Part shown: positions 48,976-57,443 of the stretch, one piece after another | How the letters are laid out: every line of letters begins with the position of its first letter | How positions within the stretch are numbered: the first letter of the stretch is position 1 | Assembly: GCF_018140925.1 (NCBI RefSeq) | Contig: NZ_CP073315.1 | Span: 868,001-932,000, forward strand | Origin: Psychrobacillus sp. INOP01 | GTDB taxonomy: Bacteria > Bacillota > Bacilli > Bacillales_A > Planococcaceae | DNA length: 64,000 bases | Direction of reading: 5' to 3' | Made by a program: the position numbers and the translations under genes | The notes under the pieces: generated by a model | The model's database searches: none | The model's input: the letters and a program-made list of their open reading frames with translations, nothing else | What the model was told of the DNA's origin: nothing

Positions 48976-50010
48976 TTATCGTTTCTTGGTCGTTTCCTCT
49001 ACAACACCCGAAGAATTCCTTACTACCAACTCTGGATCTACGAGTGACGGTCTTAAACCAGTTACTCCATTTATCAAATCGTTTAGCTTTATGGCTGCCA
49101 ATCTTCCAATTTTCTGCTTATCTTGTTTAATAGTAGTGAGAGCAGGCTCCATATAACGACAAGCCTCTACATCATCACAGCCTATCACTTGAATATCTTG
49201 CGGAATTCGAAGTCCATAGTCCTTTATAGCCCTCATAGCACCTAGCGCCATCATATCGGAAGCAGCTATTACTGCTTTTGGCAAAGAATCTCCCTGAAGA
49301 ATTTCTTCCATAGCTTCGTATCCACTAGATTCAAAAAAGTTTCCATGTTTTATCCATCGCGTTTGTGCGGCAATACCAAATTGACTCATCGTCTGCAGAA
49401 ATCCCTCTAGTCGTTGGTTCGATATATCAGAACTTTTCTTCCCTGCAATATATCCAACATCTCTGATAGAGTTTAAATACAAGTATTCCACAGCAAGCTG
49501 CGATACTTTATAGTTATCCGTCATAACGTAGCTAGAATTCTGTCCAGTCAGCTCAATGTCAATCCCAAGGCAAGGGATGTCACTCTTATCCAACTCCGAC
49601 ACGGCTTCTTCTACTTCTTCCCCAGCAATTATTAAGCAACCATCTAAACGAAAATGTCTTGACCTTGCAAGATAGTCTACATTTTCCTTATCAAACATCT
49701 CATTGGAGAAAATGATAATATCATACCCCATGGCACCAAGTGTTTTTTGGAACGATGAAATAACTTCATTGAAAAAGGGATGGTTAAACTCTACATTTAT
49801 CTTCCCTGCATAAATGAGTCCGATTAGACTGGATTTCTTCGTCGCAAGTGACTTAGCGGAAAAAGTAGGTTGATACCCAGTTTTTTTGATAACTTCTAGT
49901 ACTTTACGCTTTGTTTCTTCACTTACACCATTATAGTTGTTGATCACCTTAGAGACAGTGCCTCTTGAGACACCCGCCATTTGAGCAATATCTCGTATAG
50001 TTAAAGTCAT
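48976..50010 (-). CDS. LacI-family transcriptional regulator
   Basis: A 344-residue repressor with an N-terminal helix-turn-helix TIRDIAQMAGVSRGTVSKVI and a periplasmic-binding-like sugar domain. I start at the ATG at 50010 after GAGGGATG. The open frame extends seven codons further. It is encoded inside the uptake operon and probably binds the two ACCGGT-centred operators in front of the binding-protein gene. The ligand is presumably the imported sugar. Confidence 0.92.
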   Translation of the reverse strand: MTLTIRDIAQMAGVSRGTVSKVINNYNGVSEETKRKVLEVIKKTGYQPTFSAKSLATKKSSLIGLIYAGKINVEFNHPFFNEVISSFQKTLGAMGYDIIIFSNEMFDKENVDYLARSRHFRLDGCLIIAGEEVEEAVSELDKSDIPCLGIDIELTGQNSSYVMTDNYKVSQLAVEYLYLNSIRDVGYIAGKKSSDISNQRLEGFLQTMSQFGIAAQTRWIKHGNFFESSGYEAMEEILQGDSLPKAVIAASDMMALGAMRAIKDYGLRIPQDIQVIGCDDVEACRYMEPALTTIKQDKQKIGRLAAIKLNDLINGVTGLRPSLVDPELVVRNSSGVVEETTKKR

Positions 50011-50044
50011 TTTACATCCCTCATATTCCATGTACTGATCGTAA

Positions 50045-50887
50045 TTATTTTACCGATCCCTCGGCAATACTCGATATAAAAAGTTTATTGAACAACAAGA
50101 ACACTATAAGCAATGGAATCGTCGCCCAGAATACACCTGATAACAACATACCGAAATCCACTTTAAATGTATTGTTCAATGATGCTAAAGCAACTTGAAT
50201 TGTATAGGATTCAGGATCTCGAAGCACCGTAAACTGCCATAAGAATTCTCCCCAAACGGAAGTGAACACAATAATACCTAGTGTAGCAAAAGCCGGTAAA
50301 ATGATAGGAAGTACAATGCTACGATATATCCTAAAAATTGAACAACCATCCAATCTTGCCGCTTCTATCAATTCATCTGGTACCGATTCACTCACATATT
50401 GCCTCATCAAAAATATCCCTAAAGGATTTAGGAAAAACAAGATCATCGCTGCAAACAAATGGTCCAATATTCCAGCTTTCGCAACCAACAAATACTGCGG
50501 AATTAATCCAAGTTGAGGCGGAATAATAATAGTAAATAGTATTGCGAAGAAAAGAATATTCTTCCCAGGAAATTTTAGCTTAGAAAATGCAAATCCAGCT
50601 AATGAACTTATAAATAATACGACAATCGTTACCGTAAGACAGACGATTAATGTATTAAACATCGATTGGAAAAATGGAATCATATCCAATACTTTTCGAA
50701 AATTCTCCTGCAACTGATCACCTGGAACCATCGCTGGAGGTATCGAATTATATGCAGAACTATGACTCGTTGACATAACAAACATCCAGTAAAAAGGGAA
50801 TAACGAAAAGAGCGATATTACTGTTAAAAACAAGTACATTCCAATACGACCAATGCCCCACTTTTTAGTACCAACATCACTTTTCAT
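50045..50887 (-). CDS. Sugar ABC transporter permease, MalG type
   Basis: A 280-residue permease with six predicted membrane segments and the coupling motif EAARLDGCSIFRIYRSIVLP (about 185-204). It is the second permease of a CUT1-type importer. Its start overlaps the MalF-type gene by 4 bp. No ATPase gene is in the operon, so it probably relies on a shared MsmX-like ATPase encoded elsewhere. Confidence 0.92.
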   Translation of the reverse strand: MKSDVGTKKWGIGRIGMYLFLTVISLFSLFPFYWMFVMSTSHSSAYNSIPPAMVPGDQLQENFRKVLDMIPFFQSMFNTLIVCLTVTIVVLFISSLAGFAFSKLKFPGKNILFFAILFTIIIPPQLGLIPQYLLVAKAGILDHLFAAMILFFLNPLGIFLMRQYVSESVPDELIEAARLDGCSIFRIYRSIVLPIILPAFATLGIIVFTSVWGEFLWQFTVLRDPESYTIQVALASLNNTFKVDFGMLLSGVFWATIPLLIVFLLFNKLFISSIAEGSVK

Positions 50888-51831
50888 ACACGTTTCCCCC
50901 CATCCTTACCGAGGCTTTTAGTGAGCATCATATTAAAAGCTGAGGCAACTACTATGAATAACAACAGAACTATAGCAGATGCAGATGCTGTCCCGAAGGA
51001 AGATAACCTAAACGCATCACGATATAAATACATAACAACGGTCATCGCTTCATCCCTTGCAAAAGCAGTATTACCTAGAAATACAGTCGGCTCCGTAAAC
51101 AATTGCATCGCTCCAACTGTCGAAAAGAATACTGTCAATAAAATAAATGGCTTCAATAATGGAATCGTGATATATCGAAGTTGCTGGAATATGCTAGCTC
51201 CATCTATTCTAGATGCTTCATACAATTCGTTTGGAATGCTTTGCATGCCTGCTAAATAAATGATCGTATTATAGCCAAGCCAGCGCCAAAAAACCATTGT
51301 AGAAATTGCAATCTTCGCTCCCCATTCAGAGGTCTTCCAGCTCACTGGATCAAAGCCAAACAATCCAATAATATAATTCACTAATGCTGTTTCATTGTTA
51401 CTAAAAAATACGCTAAATACTAAAGCAACAGCTACCATTGACGTAATATAGGGCATAAAAATAGTTATCCGGAAAAAAGCTTTAAAACGTAAATAAGACA
51501 AATTCAATAAAAACGCGAGAACTAACCCAATAACAAGCTGAGGTGCAGTACCCATCAGTCCAAGAATGATTGTATTATAAACAGATTTCCAAAATAACGG
51601 ATCACTTAGTATTACTTGAAAATTATTTAACCCGACAAACTCCATTTCACCCATACCATTCCATTTTTGAAAAGCTAGGATTAAACTAAAAATAGCCGGA
51701 TAGAGGCCAATAATCGCAAATATGATAAAAAAAGGTGATATATATAAATACCCCGAAAGCATCTCCTTCATCTCTTGGGATGAAAAACCTTTTCTTCGAC
51801 CCTTTTGTTGTTTTTCATCTAAAGAAACCAT
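50884..51831 (-). CDS. Sugar ABC transporter permease, MalF type
   Basis: A 315-residue permease with about six membrane segments and the motif EASRIDGASIFQQLRYITIP. I choose the ATG at 51831, 6 nt after a GGGGGAC site. The longer frame up to 51897 would run through the 28-bp palindrome at 51861-51888 and is probably not translated. It pairs with the MalG-type subunit. Confidence 0.92.
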   Translation of the reverse strand: MVSLDEKQQKGRRKGFSSQEMKEMLSGYLYISPFFIIFAIIGLYPAIFSLILAFQKWNGMGEMEFVGLNNFQVILSDPLFWKSVYNTIILGLMGTAPQLVIGLVLAFLLNLSYLRFKAFFRITIFMPYITSMVAVALVFSVFFSNNETALVNYIIGLFGFDPVSWKTSEWGAKIAISTMVFWRWLGYNTIIYLAGMQSIPNELYEASRIDGASIFQQLRYITIPLLKPFILLTVFFSTVGAMQLFTEPTVFLGNTAFARDEAMTVVMYLYRDAFRLSSFGTASASAIVLLLFIVVASAFNMMLTKSLGKDGGKRV

Positions 51832-51860
51832 ACACTCGTCCCCCCACCTACATACAGAGT

Positions 51861-51888
51861 ATATTCGGCGGATATATCCGCCGAATAT
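51861..51888. repeat. Perfect 28-bp palindrome between binding protein and permease
   Basis: Each half is ATATTCGGCGGATA or its complement, so the transcript can form a 12-13 bp GC-rich stem. No T run follows, so it is not a terminator. Such hairpins after the binding-protein gene often raise its mRNA level over that of the permeases. Confidence 0.75.
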
Positions 51889-51907
51889 GTTAATCACTTT
51901 CCTGACT

Positions 51908-53200
51908 TTAGCGATTTAGCTTTGTTTTAATACGTTTGATAGCTTCGGTCCATTCTTTCTCTGCATCTGCTCCAGCTTGTGAGTTAACTAAAGCAGCAAG
52001 AATTTCATCGTGAACGCTTGTATAATCCTTTCCTTTATATACCTTTCCGATTTTTTGTGCAGATTGAGCAAATACTGTTTGTGTTGACTGCCCACCAAAA
52101 TACTCATCGCTTGCTTCTTTAAACTCAGCCATATCATATACAGCAGGGGCTGAAGGGAAAAGACCATTGCTCTTAAATGATTCCAATTGATTTTCAGCTG
52201 AAACCAACCATTTTACAAACTCATACGCTTCTTCTGCATGTTCTGTTTCTTTAGGGATAGAAATGTAGGAACCACCCCAGTTTCCGCTATACTCCGTAGG
52301 TAATGTAGCTATACTAAACTCTCCGGCAGCTTCGGGTGCATTTGACTCCATCCATCCTTTGAACCAAGCAGCACCTAATTCAACAGCAAAGTCGCCATTA
52401 TCAACTCCATTTGCCCATTCAGCAGACCACATTGCATAATTTCCGACTAAACCAAGTTCGTTCATATCTATCGCTAGATCATACGCTTCTTTAACGCCGT
52501 TACCACTTTCTTCTATCAATAAATTGCCTTCTTTATCAAAATAACTTTCCTCTAACGCATCTAATTGTGCACGGTACATCATTTCCATGCTCGCAACCAT
52601 TGGTTTGCCGGTTTTTTCTTTTATTTGTAAAGCAGCTTCCTTGAAGTCTTCCGGAGTTGCGATTAAAGCTGAAACTTCTTCAGGTGTTGTTGGTAAGCCA
52701 GCTTCTTCAAATATATCTAATCTGTAGTAAAGTCCCTTTGGACCAATATCAGTTGGAAGACCCATCAAGAACTCGCCGTCATCATTCTCTGCAATTTCCC
52801 ATTTCCAGTCTAAGTATTCACCTTTCACTTCATCCGCACCCATATCATATAGATTGACAAAACGATCTTGTGCATCACGGAAACGATCGAGTTGGTCAAG
52901 CTCAAGTGCCGCTATATCCGGTGCCCCACTGCCGGCGGAAAGGGCTGTAAATAAATTATTGTGATGATCAGCCGTTTCTGAAGTCTTTATTTTTATTTTT
53001 ATATTTTCATTCTGTTTTTCATACTCTTTTGCAAGCTCTTCATACCCCGTAGCACCAAACAACCAAAAGTTTAAAGTGATTTTTTCTCCATCGTCTCCAG
53101 TTTCACCTGAATCATCAGATGACGTATCAGAAGAGCAAGCTGCAATGATGAACACGAACAAAATGGACAGTGAAGCTATTAGCAGTTTTTTCAATTTCAT
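51908..53200 (-). CDS. Sugar ABC transporter substrate-binding lipoprotein
   Basis: A 430-residue extracellular lipoprotein. The signal peptide ends in the lipobox IIAAC with Cys22, followed by a Ser/Asp-rich tether. The mature protein has the family-1 solute-binding pattern (LNFWLFGATGYEELAKEYEK, GAPDIAALELDQ, AAWFKGWMES). It is the first gene of the operon with two permeases, a LacI regulator and a GH1 enzyme. The substrate is probably a beta-linked gluco-oligosaccharide, by context only. Confidence 0.93.
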   Translation of the reverse strand: MKLKKLLIASLSILFVFIIAACSSDTSSDDSGETGDDGEKITLNFWLFGATGYEELAKEYEKQNENIKIKIKTSETADHHNNLFTALSAGSGAPDIAALELDQLDRFRDAQDRFVNLYDMGADEVKGEYLDWKWEIAENDDGEFLMGLPTDIGPKGLYYRLDIFEEAGLPTTPEEVSALIATPEDFKEAALQIKEKTGKPMVASMEMMYRAQLDALEESYFDKEGNLLIEESGNGVKEAYDLAIDMNELGLVGNYAMWSAEWANGVDNGDFAVELGAAWFKGWMESNAPEAAGEFSIATLPTEYSGNWGGSYISIPKETEHAEEAYEFVKWLVSAENQLESFKSNGLFPSAPAVYDMAEFKEASDEYFGGQSTQTVFAQSAQKIGKVYKGKDYTSVHDEILAALVNSQAGADAEKEWTEAIKRIKTKLNR

Positions 53201-53342
53201 TATGATTTCCCCCTGAAATTTAATAGATTAATAGTTTTCATACAGTAAAACCACCTTACTACCTCCAAACTGCCCTCCAATCCATCATTTAATCCATCAA
53301 GCATCTGCATCTTCGGTGTCTTATAGTCACTTTAATTTCATA

Positions 53343-53355
53343 GAAACCGGTTTCC
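53343..53355. promoter_or_regulatory. LacI-type operator 1
   Basis: GAAACCGGTTTCC contains the 12-bp palindrome GAAACCGGTTTC, the CG-centred form of LacI/GalR-family sites. It lies downstream of the promoter at 53418-53445 on the minus strand and matches operator 2. Confidence 0.8.
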
Positions 53356-53397
53356 TTAATGGGTAAAAAAATAAGTAATAAACCAGTTATTTTAAAA

Positions 53398-53412
53398 ATA
53401 AAGCGCTTTCAT
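53398..53412. promoter_or_regulatory. CcpA cre site
   Basis: On the minus strand ATGAAAGCGCTTTAT is close to the ideal cre TGAAAGCGCTTTCA. It begins just downstream of the -10 element, where CcpA binding represses. This fits glucose repression of a sugar operon. Confidence 0.8.
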
Positions 53413-53417
53413 TTATT

Positions 53418-53445
53418 ATTATAATCCATTTCAAAATAAAATCAA
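53418..53445 (-). promoter_or_regulatory. Sigma-A promoter of the beta-glucoside operon
   Basis: TTGATT (53440-53445) and a perfect TATAAT (53418-53423) are 16 bp apart on the minus strand. The LacI-type operators flank it and the cre site follows it. Confidence 0.75.
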
Positions 53446-53466
53446 TGAATTTTCAGAAAATTATTA

Positions 53467-53479
53467 TAAACCGGTTTCC
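53467..53479. promoter_or_regulatory. LacI-type operator 2
   Basis: TAAACCGGTTTCC shares the AACCGGTTTCC core with operator 1, about 125 bp away on the other side of the promoter. Two sites at this distance allow looping by a tetramer or independent block. Confidence 0.75.
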
Positions 53480-53765
53480 ATAACATTATATTCTATGGAA
53501 TGTGGAGTTCTAAAAGACCGATTACGTTAATTTATTTTCCAACAGCTCGTTACCGATTTGCTTATGACTTTCTACTTCTCTAGCCCTAGCAATATATAAA
53601 TCTAAGGCTCAATGTAGATCTCCACTCCCTTTTATACAATGAAATGGTAGCAAAACCATTCTTAGGAAGGAGCACCGTAAATTATCTGTTTTATAAATTG
53701 CTATATAGCCTTTGATTTAAGCATTTATTTTAATTTCTATACTTACTATTAGGGGGAAGATTTCT
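53480..53765. other. Intergenic region before the RND pump
   Basis: About 285 bp between operator 2 and the RND gene. It must contain the pump promoter. I find no strong -35/-10 pair, no regulator gene and no convincing small ORF. Confidence 0.4.
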
Positions 53766-56700
53766 ATGTCTTTATTTACAAAGTGGGCTTTTGGAAACAG
53801 GGCAGCTGTAGCTGTTTTAACTGTTTTAATACTAGTTATAGGGGTGGTCAGTTATTTTAGACTACCTATGGAATTTCTACCGACTGCGGATAATCCGCAA
53901 GTCACTATTATTTCCATGGGTCAGGGTATTGACTCTAAAACGATGGAAACAGAAGTAACCCTTCCTATCGAAAGAGCAGTCACTGGGCTGAATGGGAAAA
54001 CAACCCTGTATTCTACAACGGGAGATGGGTTTTCGAAAGTAGATCTGTTCTACGAGGCAGGATATGATATGAAACAGGCAAAACAGGACGTACAAGATGC
54101 TTTAAGCAGTATATCTTTGCCTACCTATATATCCAAGCCAACTATTTCTCAGTTAAATACATCTATGATTCCAATTGTCAATATTGCGGTCACCTTCGAT
54201 GAGGGGTTAACGGAGGAAAATAAAGAATTTGCACGTAATGAACTGCAATCAATGTACCAAGAAGTAAAAGGGGTTTCTAAAGTAGATGTCTATGGTATAA
54301 CAAACTCCATCATTTCTATTAGTATAGATGATGAAAAGTTAGAAGAGAATCAAATTTCTCTTCAATCAATTTTAGGTATTCTTCAAGGTCAAAATACTTC
54401 TGTAACAGTCGGAGAAAAGATCATCGATGGGAAAACAAGTAACATTAAAGTAATCGGCAATATTAATAGTCTAGATAAGCTAAAAGACATATCAGTTACC
54501 TCCGATGTAACACTAGGTGATATTGCAACTATTGAAGAAACTAAGGATTCCAACTTCATAAGCCGTTTTAATGGCATGGATAGCTTGGATATTAGCATTA
54601 CAAAAGATAGTCATTCTAATGCAGTGTCTATTAGCAAGGAGATTGAAAAAGTAACAAACGAAATCAACGAAAAGTATGACCACCAGGAGTCTGTAATTTA
54701 TATTTCCTCTACCGATTTGGTGGAAAATTCTGTTCATACGATGATAAAAGAAGTTCTTCTTGGTGCATTATTTGCAACGATCGTTATTATGCTATTTTTA
54801 CGAAATATACGCTCTACTTTTATAACAATCATTTCAATCCCTCTATCACTTTGCTTTACATTATTTTTGCTTTCATGGTCCGGTGTAACATTAAATATTT
54901 TAACACTAGGTGGCGTAGCCGTTGCAGTTGGGCGACTTGTGGATGACAGTATTGTAGTAATTGAAAATATTTTCCGCAAGATGCAATCAGAAAAATTCTC
55001 TATCCAAATGATTATTGACGCAACTAAGCAAGTGGGAGTTGCCATAACTGCTTCTACATTAACAACAGTAGCCGTTTTCTTACCAATGAGTTTATTGAAT
55101 GGGGGACTTCAGGAATTCCTTTTACCATTTGCATTAACGGTTACCTATTCTTTACTAGCTTCATTAATCGTTGCTTTAACGGTTGTCCCACTGATGAGTG
55201 CGGGATTATTGAAGAATGCTAAAATTCCTGAGCATAAACCAGCCGTTCGTTTCCCTAAAATGGTTACTTGGTCTTTAAACCATAAATGGATCATATTCTT
55301 AGTTTCTATCCTTCTCTTCGTCGGTTCTATAGGAGCTTACTTCATCATCCCTAAAGGGGCGGTTGATAGTTCGTCTGCTGACTATGTCAGTGTCACACTT
55401 AGTTATCCAAGTGATACACCAATTGAAAGAGTGAAGGAAAAAACAATTGAGTTAGAATCATCGATATTAGATATGGAAGAGGTTCAACACGTATTTGCTC
55501 AAGTTGGTTCTCCTCCTGAAGCAGCACAGTATGGGTGGGTGGGTTCCTCCACAGAAGCATCTTTTAGTATTTTGCTAGAGGACAAAAAAGATACGAACTT
55601 TATAGCCAAGGAAATGGAAAAGCAAAAAGACCAATATCCTGGTGCACTATTCGAAGTAAGTACAGCTTCTTTTATGATGGGAGGAGCTAGTACAAATATT
55701 ACAATTGATGTTGTCGGAGAAGATATATCTGAACTAGAGGGTGTAGCGACAGCTATTAAGGAAAAGGTACAAAACTTGGACGGTGTAGAGGAAGTCACTA
55801 CCAACCAGGATGAAAAGAAAACTGTACATTCACTAATTGTGGACCCTTCCAAAGGAAATACAGAACAAATTGCACAACAGTTAGCTGTCCTTTTAAACAA
55901 AACACCAATCGGAACAATTAGTGTAAACGACAAGCAAAAAACTGTTTTCCTTGAACCTCTTCTAGATACGGTAACACCAGAAGAACTTAAAGATATCCCT
56001 GTCATGACAAATGAAGGGATGGTCCCTATCTCCTCCGTTGCAACATTGCAAAGCGAAGAGAGATCAACTAACCAGGTCCATAAAGATGGAGATGCCTACC
56101 TTCGAGTAACAGCATCTGTTGATCCTTCCAAACTTTCAGAAATCGCTAGTGCAGTTAACTTAGAGATATTCGGAGATCAAAAGGATAAAGAAGGAATGGA
56201 TATTCCTGAAAATGTCGAGGTTTTAATAGGTGGTTCGAGTAGTCAACAAGCTGAAGATTTTGCAGATTTATTCTTAATAATGCTTGTTTCCATTGGAATT
56301 GTATTCTTAATAATGGTCATTACTTTTAAGTCAATCAGAGCACCAATTGCCATTCTTTGCTCTCTACCATTAGCAGCAATCGGCGCCGTATTAGGAATTC
56401 TTATTAGTCGAATTCCAGTGGATATTACAGCACTCCTTGGTGCATTAATGCTCATTGGTATCGTCGTAACAAATGCAATTGTACTGTTAGACCGAGTAAA
56501 ACAAAACGAACAAAAAATGATACTTCGCGATGCGCTTGTGGAGGCAGCTGCAACAAGAATGAGACCAATCTTCATGACGGCAATCGCAACCATCTGTGCA
56601 ATGCTTCCTCTATTGCTGAAAAAAGCCGAAACAGGAAGCCTAGTATCACAAAGTCTTGCTATCGTTGTTATTGGTGGATTAGCTATGGCAACCCTCCTGA

Positions 56701-56798
56701 CGTTAATAGTAATTCCATGTATTTATGAATTGCTTTATTTTAGAAAATCTAAGAAACAGCGAGTGGCTCAAGCAGCTGATCAAGAGGCTTCTTCTTAA
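53766..56798 (+). CDS. RND-family efflux transporter, SwrC/YerP-like
   Basis: A 1010-residue inner-membrane RND transporter with the usual two-fold layout: one N-terminal membrane helix, a large extracytoplasmic loop, six helices, then the same again. The helix-4 motif GGVAVAVGRLVDDSIVVIENI has the proton-relay aspartates, and the second half has a matching LMLIGIVVTNAIVLLDRV. In B. subtilis SwrC exports surfactin and other amphiphiles. The pump stands alone, with no membrane-fusion protein or regulator next to it. The start follows AGGGGGAAG. Confidence 0.93.
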   Translation: MSLFTKWAFGNRAAVAVLTVLILVIGVVSYFRLPMEFLPTADNPQVTIISMGQGIDSKTMETEVTLPIERAVTGLNGKTTLYSTTGDGFSKVDLFYEAGYDMKQAKQDVQDALSSISLPTYISKPTISQLNTSMIPIVNIAVTFDEGLTEENKEFARNELQSMYQEVKGVSKVDVYGITNSIISISIDDEKLEENQISLQSILGILQGQNTSVTVGEKIIDGKTSNIKVIGNINSLDKLKDISVTSDVTLGDIATIEETKDSNFISRFNGMDSLDISITKDSHSNAVSISKEIEKVTNEINEKYDHQESVIYISSTDLVENSVHTMIKEVLLGALFATIVIMLFLRNIRSTFITIISIPLSLCFTLFLLSWSGVTLNILTLGGVAVAVGRLVDDSIVVIENIFRKMQSEKFSIQMIIDATKQVGVAITASTLTTVAVFLPMSLLNGGLQEFLLPFALTVTYSLLASLIVALTVVPLMSAGLLKNAKIPEHKPAVRFPKMVTWSLNHKWIIFLVSILLFVGSIGAYFIIPKGAVDSSSADYVSVTLSYPSDTPIERVKEKTIELESSILDMEEVQHVFAQVGSPPEAAQYGWVGSSTEASFSILLEDKKDTNFIAKEMEKQKDQYPGALFEVSTASFMMGGASTNITIDVVGEDISELEGVATAIKEKVQNLDGVEEVTTNQDEKKTVHSLIVDPSKGNTEQIAQQLAVLLNKTPIGTISVNDKQKTVFLEPLLDTVTPEELKDIPVMTNEGMVPISSVATLQSEERSTNQVHKDGDAYLRVTASVDPSKLSEIASAVNLEIFGDQKDKEGMDIPENVEVLIGGSSSQQAEDFADLFLIMLVSIGIVFLIMVITFKSIRAPIAILCSLPLAAIGAVLGILISRIPVDITALLGALMLIGIVVTNAIVLLDRVKQNEQKMILRDALVEAAATRMRPIFMTAIATICAMLPLLLKKAETGSLVSQSLAIVVIGGLAMATLLTLIVIPCIYELLYFRKSKKQRVAQAADQEASS

Positions 56799-56810
56799 CA
56801 GCAACATAAT

Positions 56811-56852
56811 AAAACCCAGACCATTGCTATCAAGCTGTGGTCTGGGTTTTTT
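56811..56852 (+). terminator. Terminator of the RND pump gene, bidirectional
   Basis: AAAACCCAGACCA (56811-56823) pairs perfectly with TGGTCTGGGTTTT (56838-56850), with T runs on both strands. It also ends the small minus-strand zinc-ribbon ORF. Confidence 0.92.
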
Positions 56853-56864
56853 ATGTGTTTCTTG

Positions 56865-57074
56865 TTAACGCGAGGGTCTAGCTTCTTGACAATTAGAGCA
56901 TTTTTTCTGATTGCTCCCTTTAAACTTCGTGAATGTTTTTTCAAAATTTGTACCACATGAACATTTAAATAGTAGTTTTTGTGAGTATCCTACATATTCT
57001 TTTGAAAGCAATGCACATTCTGAATTCTTACTAACATAATTTCTTATTTCATCTATCGTCCATTTTTTATTCAT
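56865..57074 (-). CDS. Small zinc-ribbon protein
   Basis: A 69-residue protein. The second half has a CxC...CxxC pattern in FKCSCGTNFE and KKCSNCQEA, a likely zinc ribbon. The first half, with WTIDEIRNYV and LLSKEYVGYSQKLLFKC, resembles short DNA-binding modules that accompany homing endonucleases and phage proteins. It may be a free-standing module or the remnant of a larger one. It is preceded by an AGGTGT-like ribosome site. Confidence 0.6.
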   Translation of the reverse strand: MNKKWTIDEIRNYVSKNSECALLSKEYVGYSQKLLFKCSCGTNFEKTFTKFKGSNQKKCSNCQEARPSR

Positions 57075-57222
57075 ATCGACACCTCCGATGATGTGTATTA
57101 TTTAAGTACAGGAAGAAACACTAAATGCCTTCCAATCAATTAGATTCTAGAATTCCAAATCTACCTCAGTGTGTTATTATACCACCACTTTATGAATTCT
57201 TGTACAATTATTAAAAGAAATG

Positions 57223-57251
57223 TTGTTTTTATCCTTGATACGTGCTATAAT
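57223..57251 (+). promoter_or_regulatory. Strong sigma-A promoter of a candidate small RNA
   Basis: TTGTTT (57223-57228) and a perfect TATAAT (57246-57251) are separated by 17 bp. A second possible promoter begins with a perfect TTGACA at 57275-57280. No plus-strand gene follows. Confidence 0.7.
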
Positions 57252-57257
57252 AGATTA

Positions 57258-57400
57258 CTAACAACAAATATGTTTTGACATCCATACTATCGATTATAAT
57301 ATTAGTCGACATTAATGGGTGCCAAACCCGCAAGAGTTCTTTAGGAACAAAGAATTCTTTAGAAAAAAAGCATTATCTCTTTGGAGATAGTGCTTTTTTT
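57258..57400 (+). ncRNA. Candidate small RNA of about 140 nt
   Basis: The unit runs from the promoter to a T-run terminator and has no convincing frame. Three structures can form: GGGT-gccaa-ACCC (57317-57329), AAGAGTTCTTT pairing with AAAGAATTCTT through one G-U pair (57332-57359), and the terminator. The only open frame has a TTG start and no ribosome site, and runs past the terminator. I do not recognise a known family. Confidence 0.5.
57361..57400. terminator. Bidirectional terminator
   Basis: GCATTATCTC (57370-57379) pairs with GAGATAGTGC (57384-57393) through one G-U pair, with A and T runs on both sides. It can end the plus-strand candidate RNA and the minus-strand DUF3169 gene. Confidence 0.85.
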
Positions 57401-57443
57401 ATTTTCTATATTAAAGTTCTTGGTTGTTGCATTGGCATTACAA

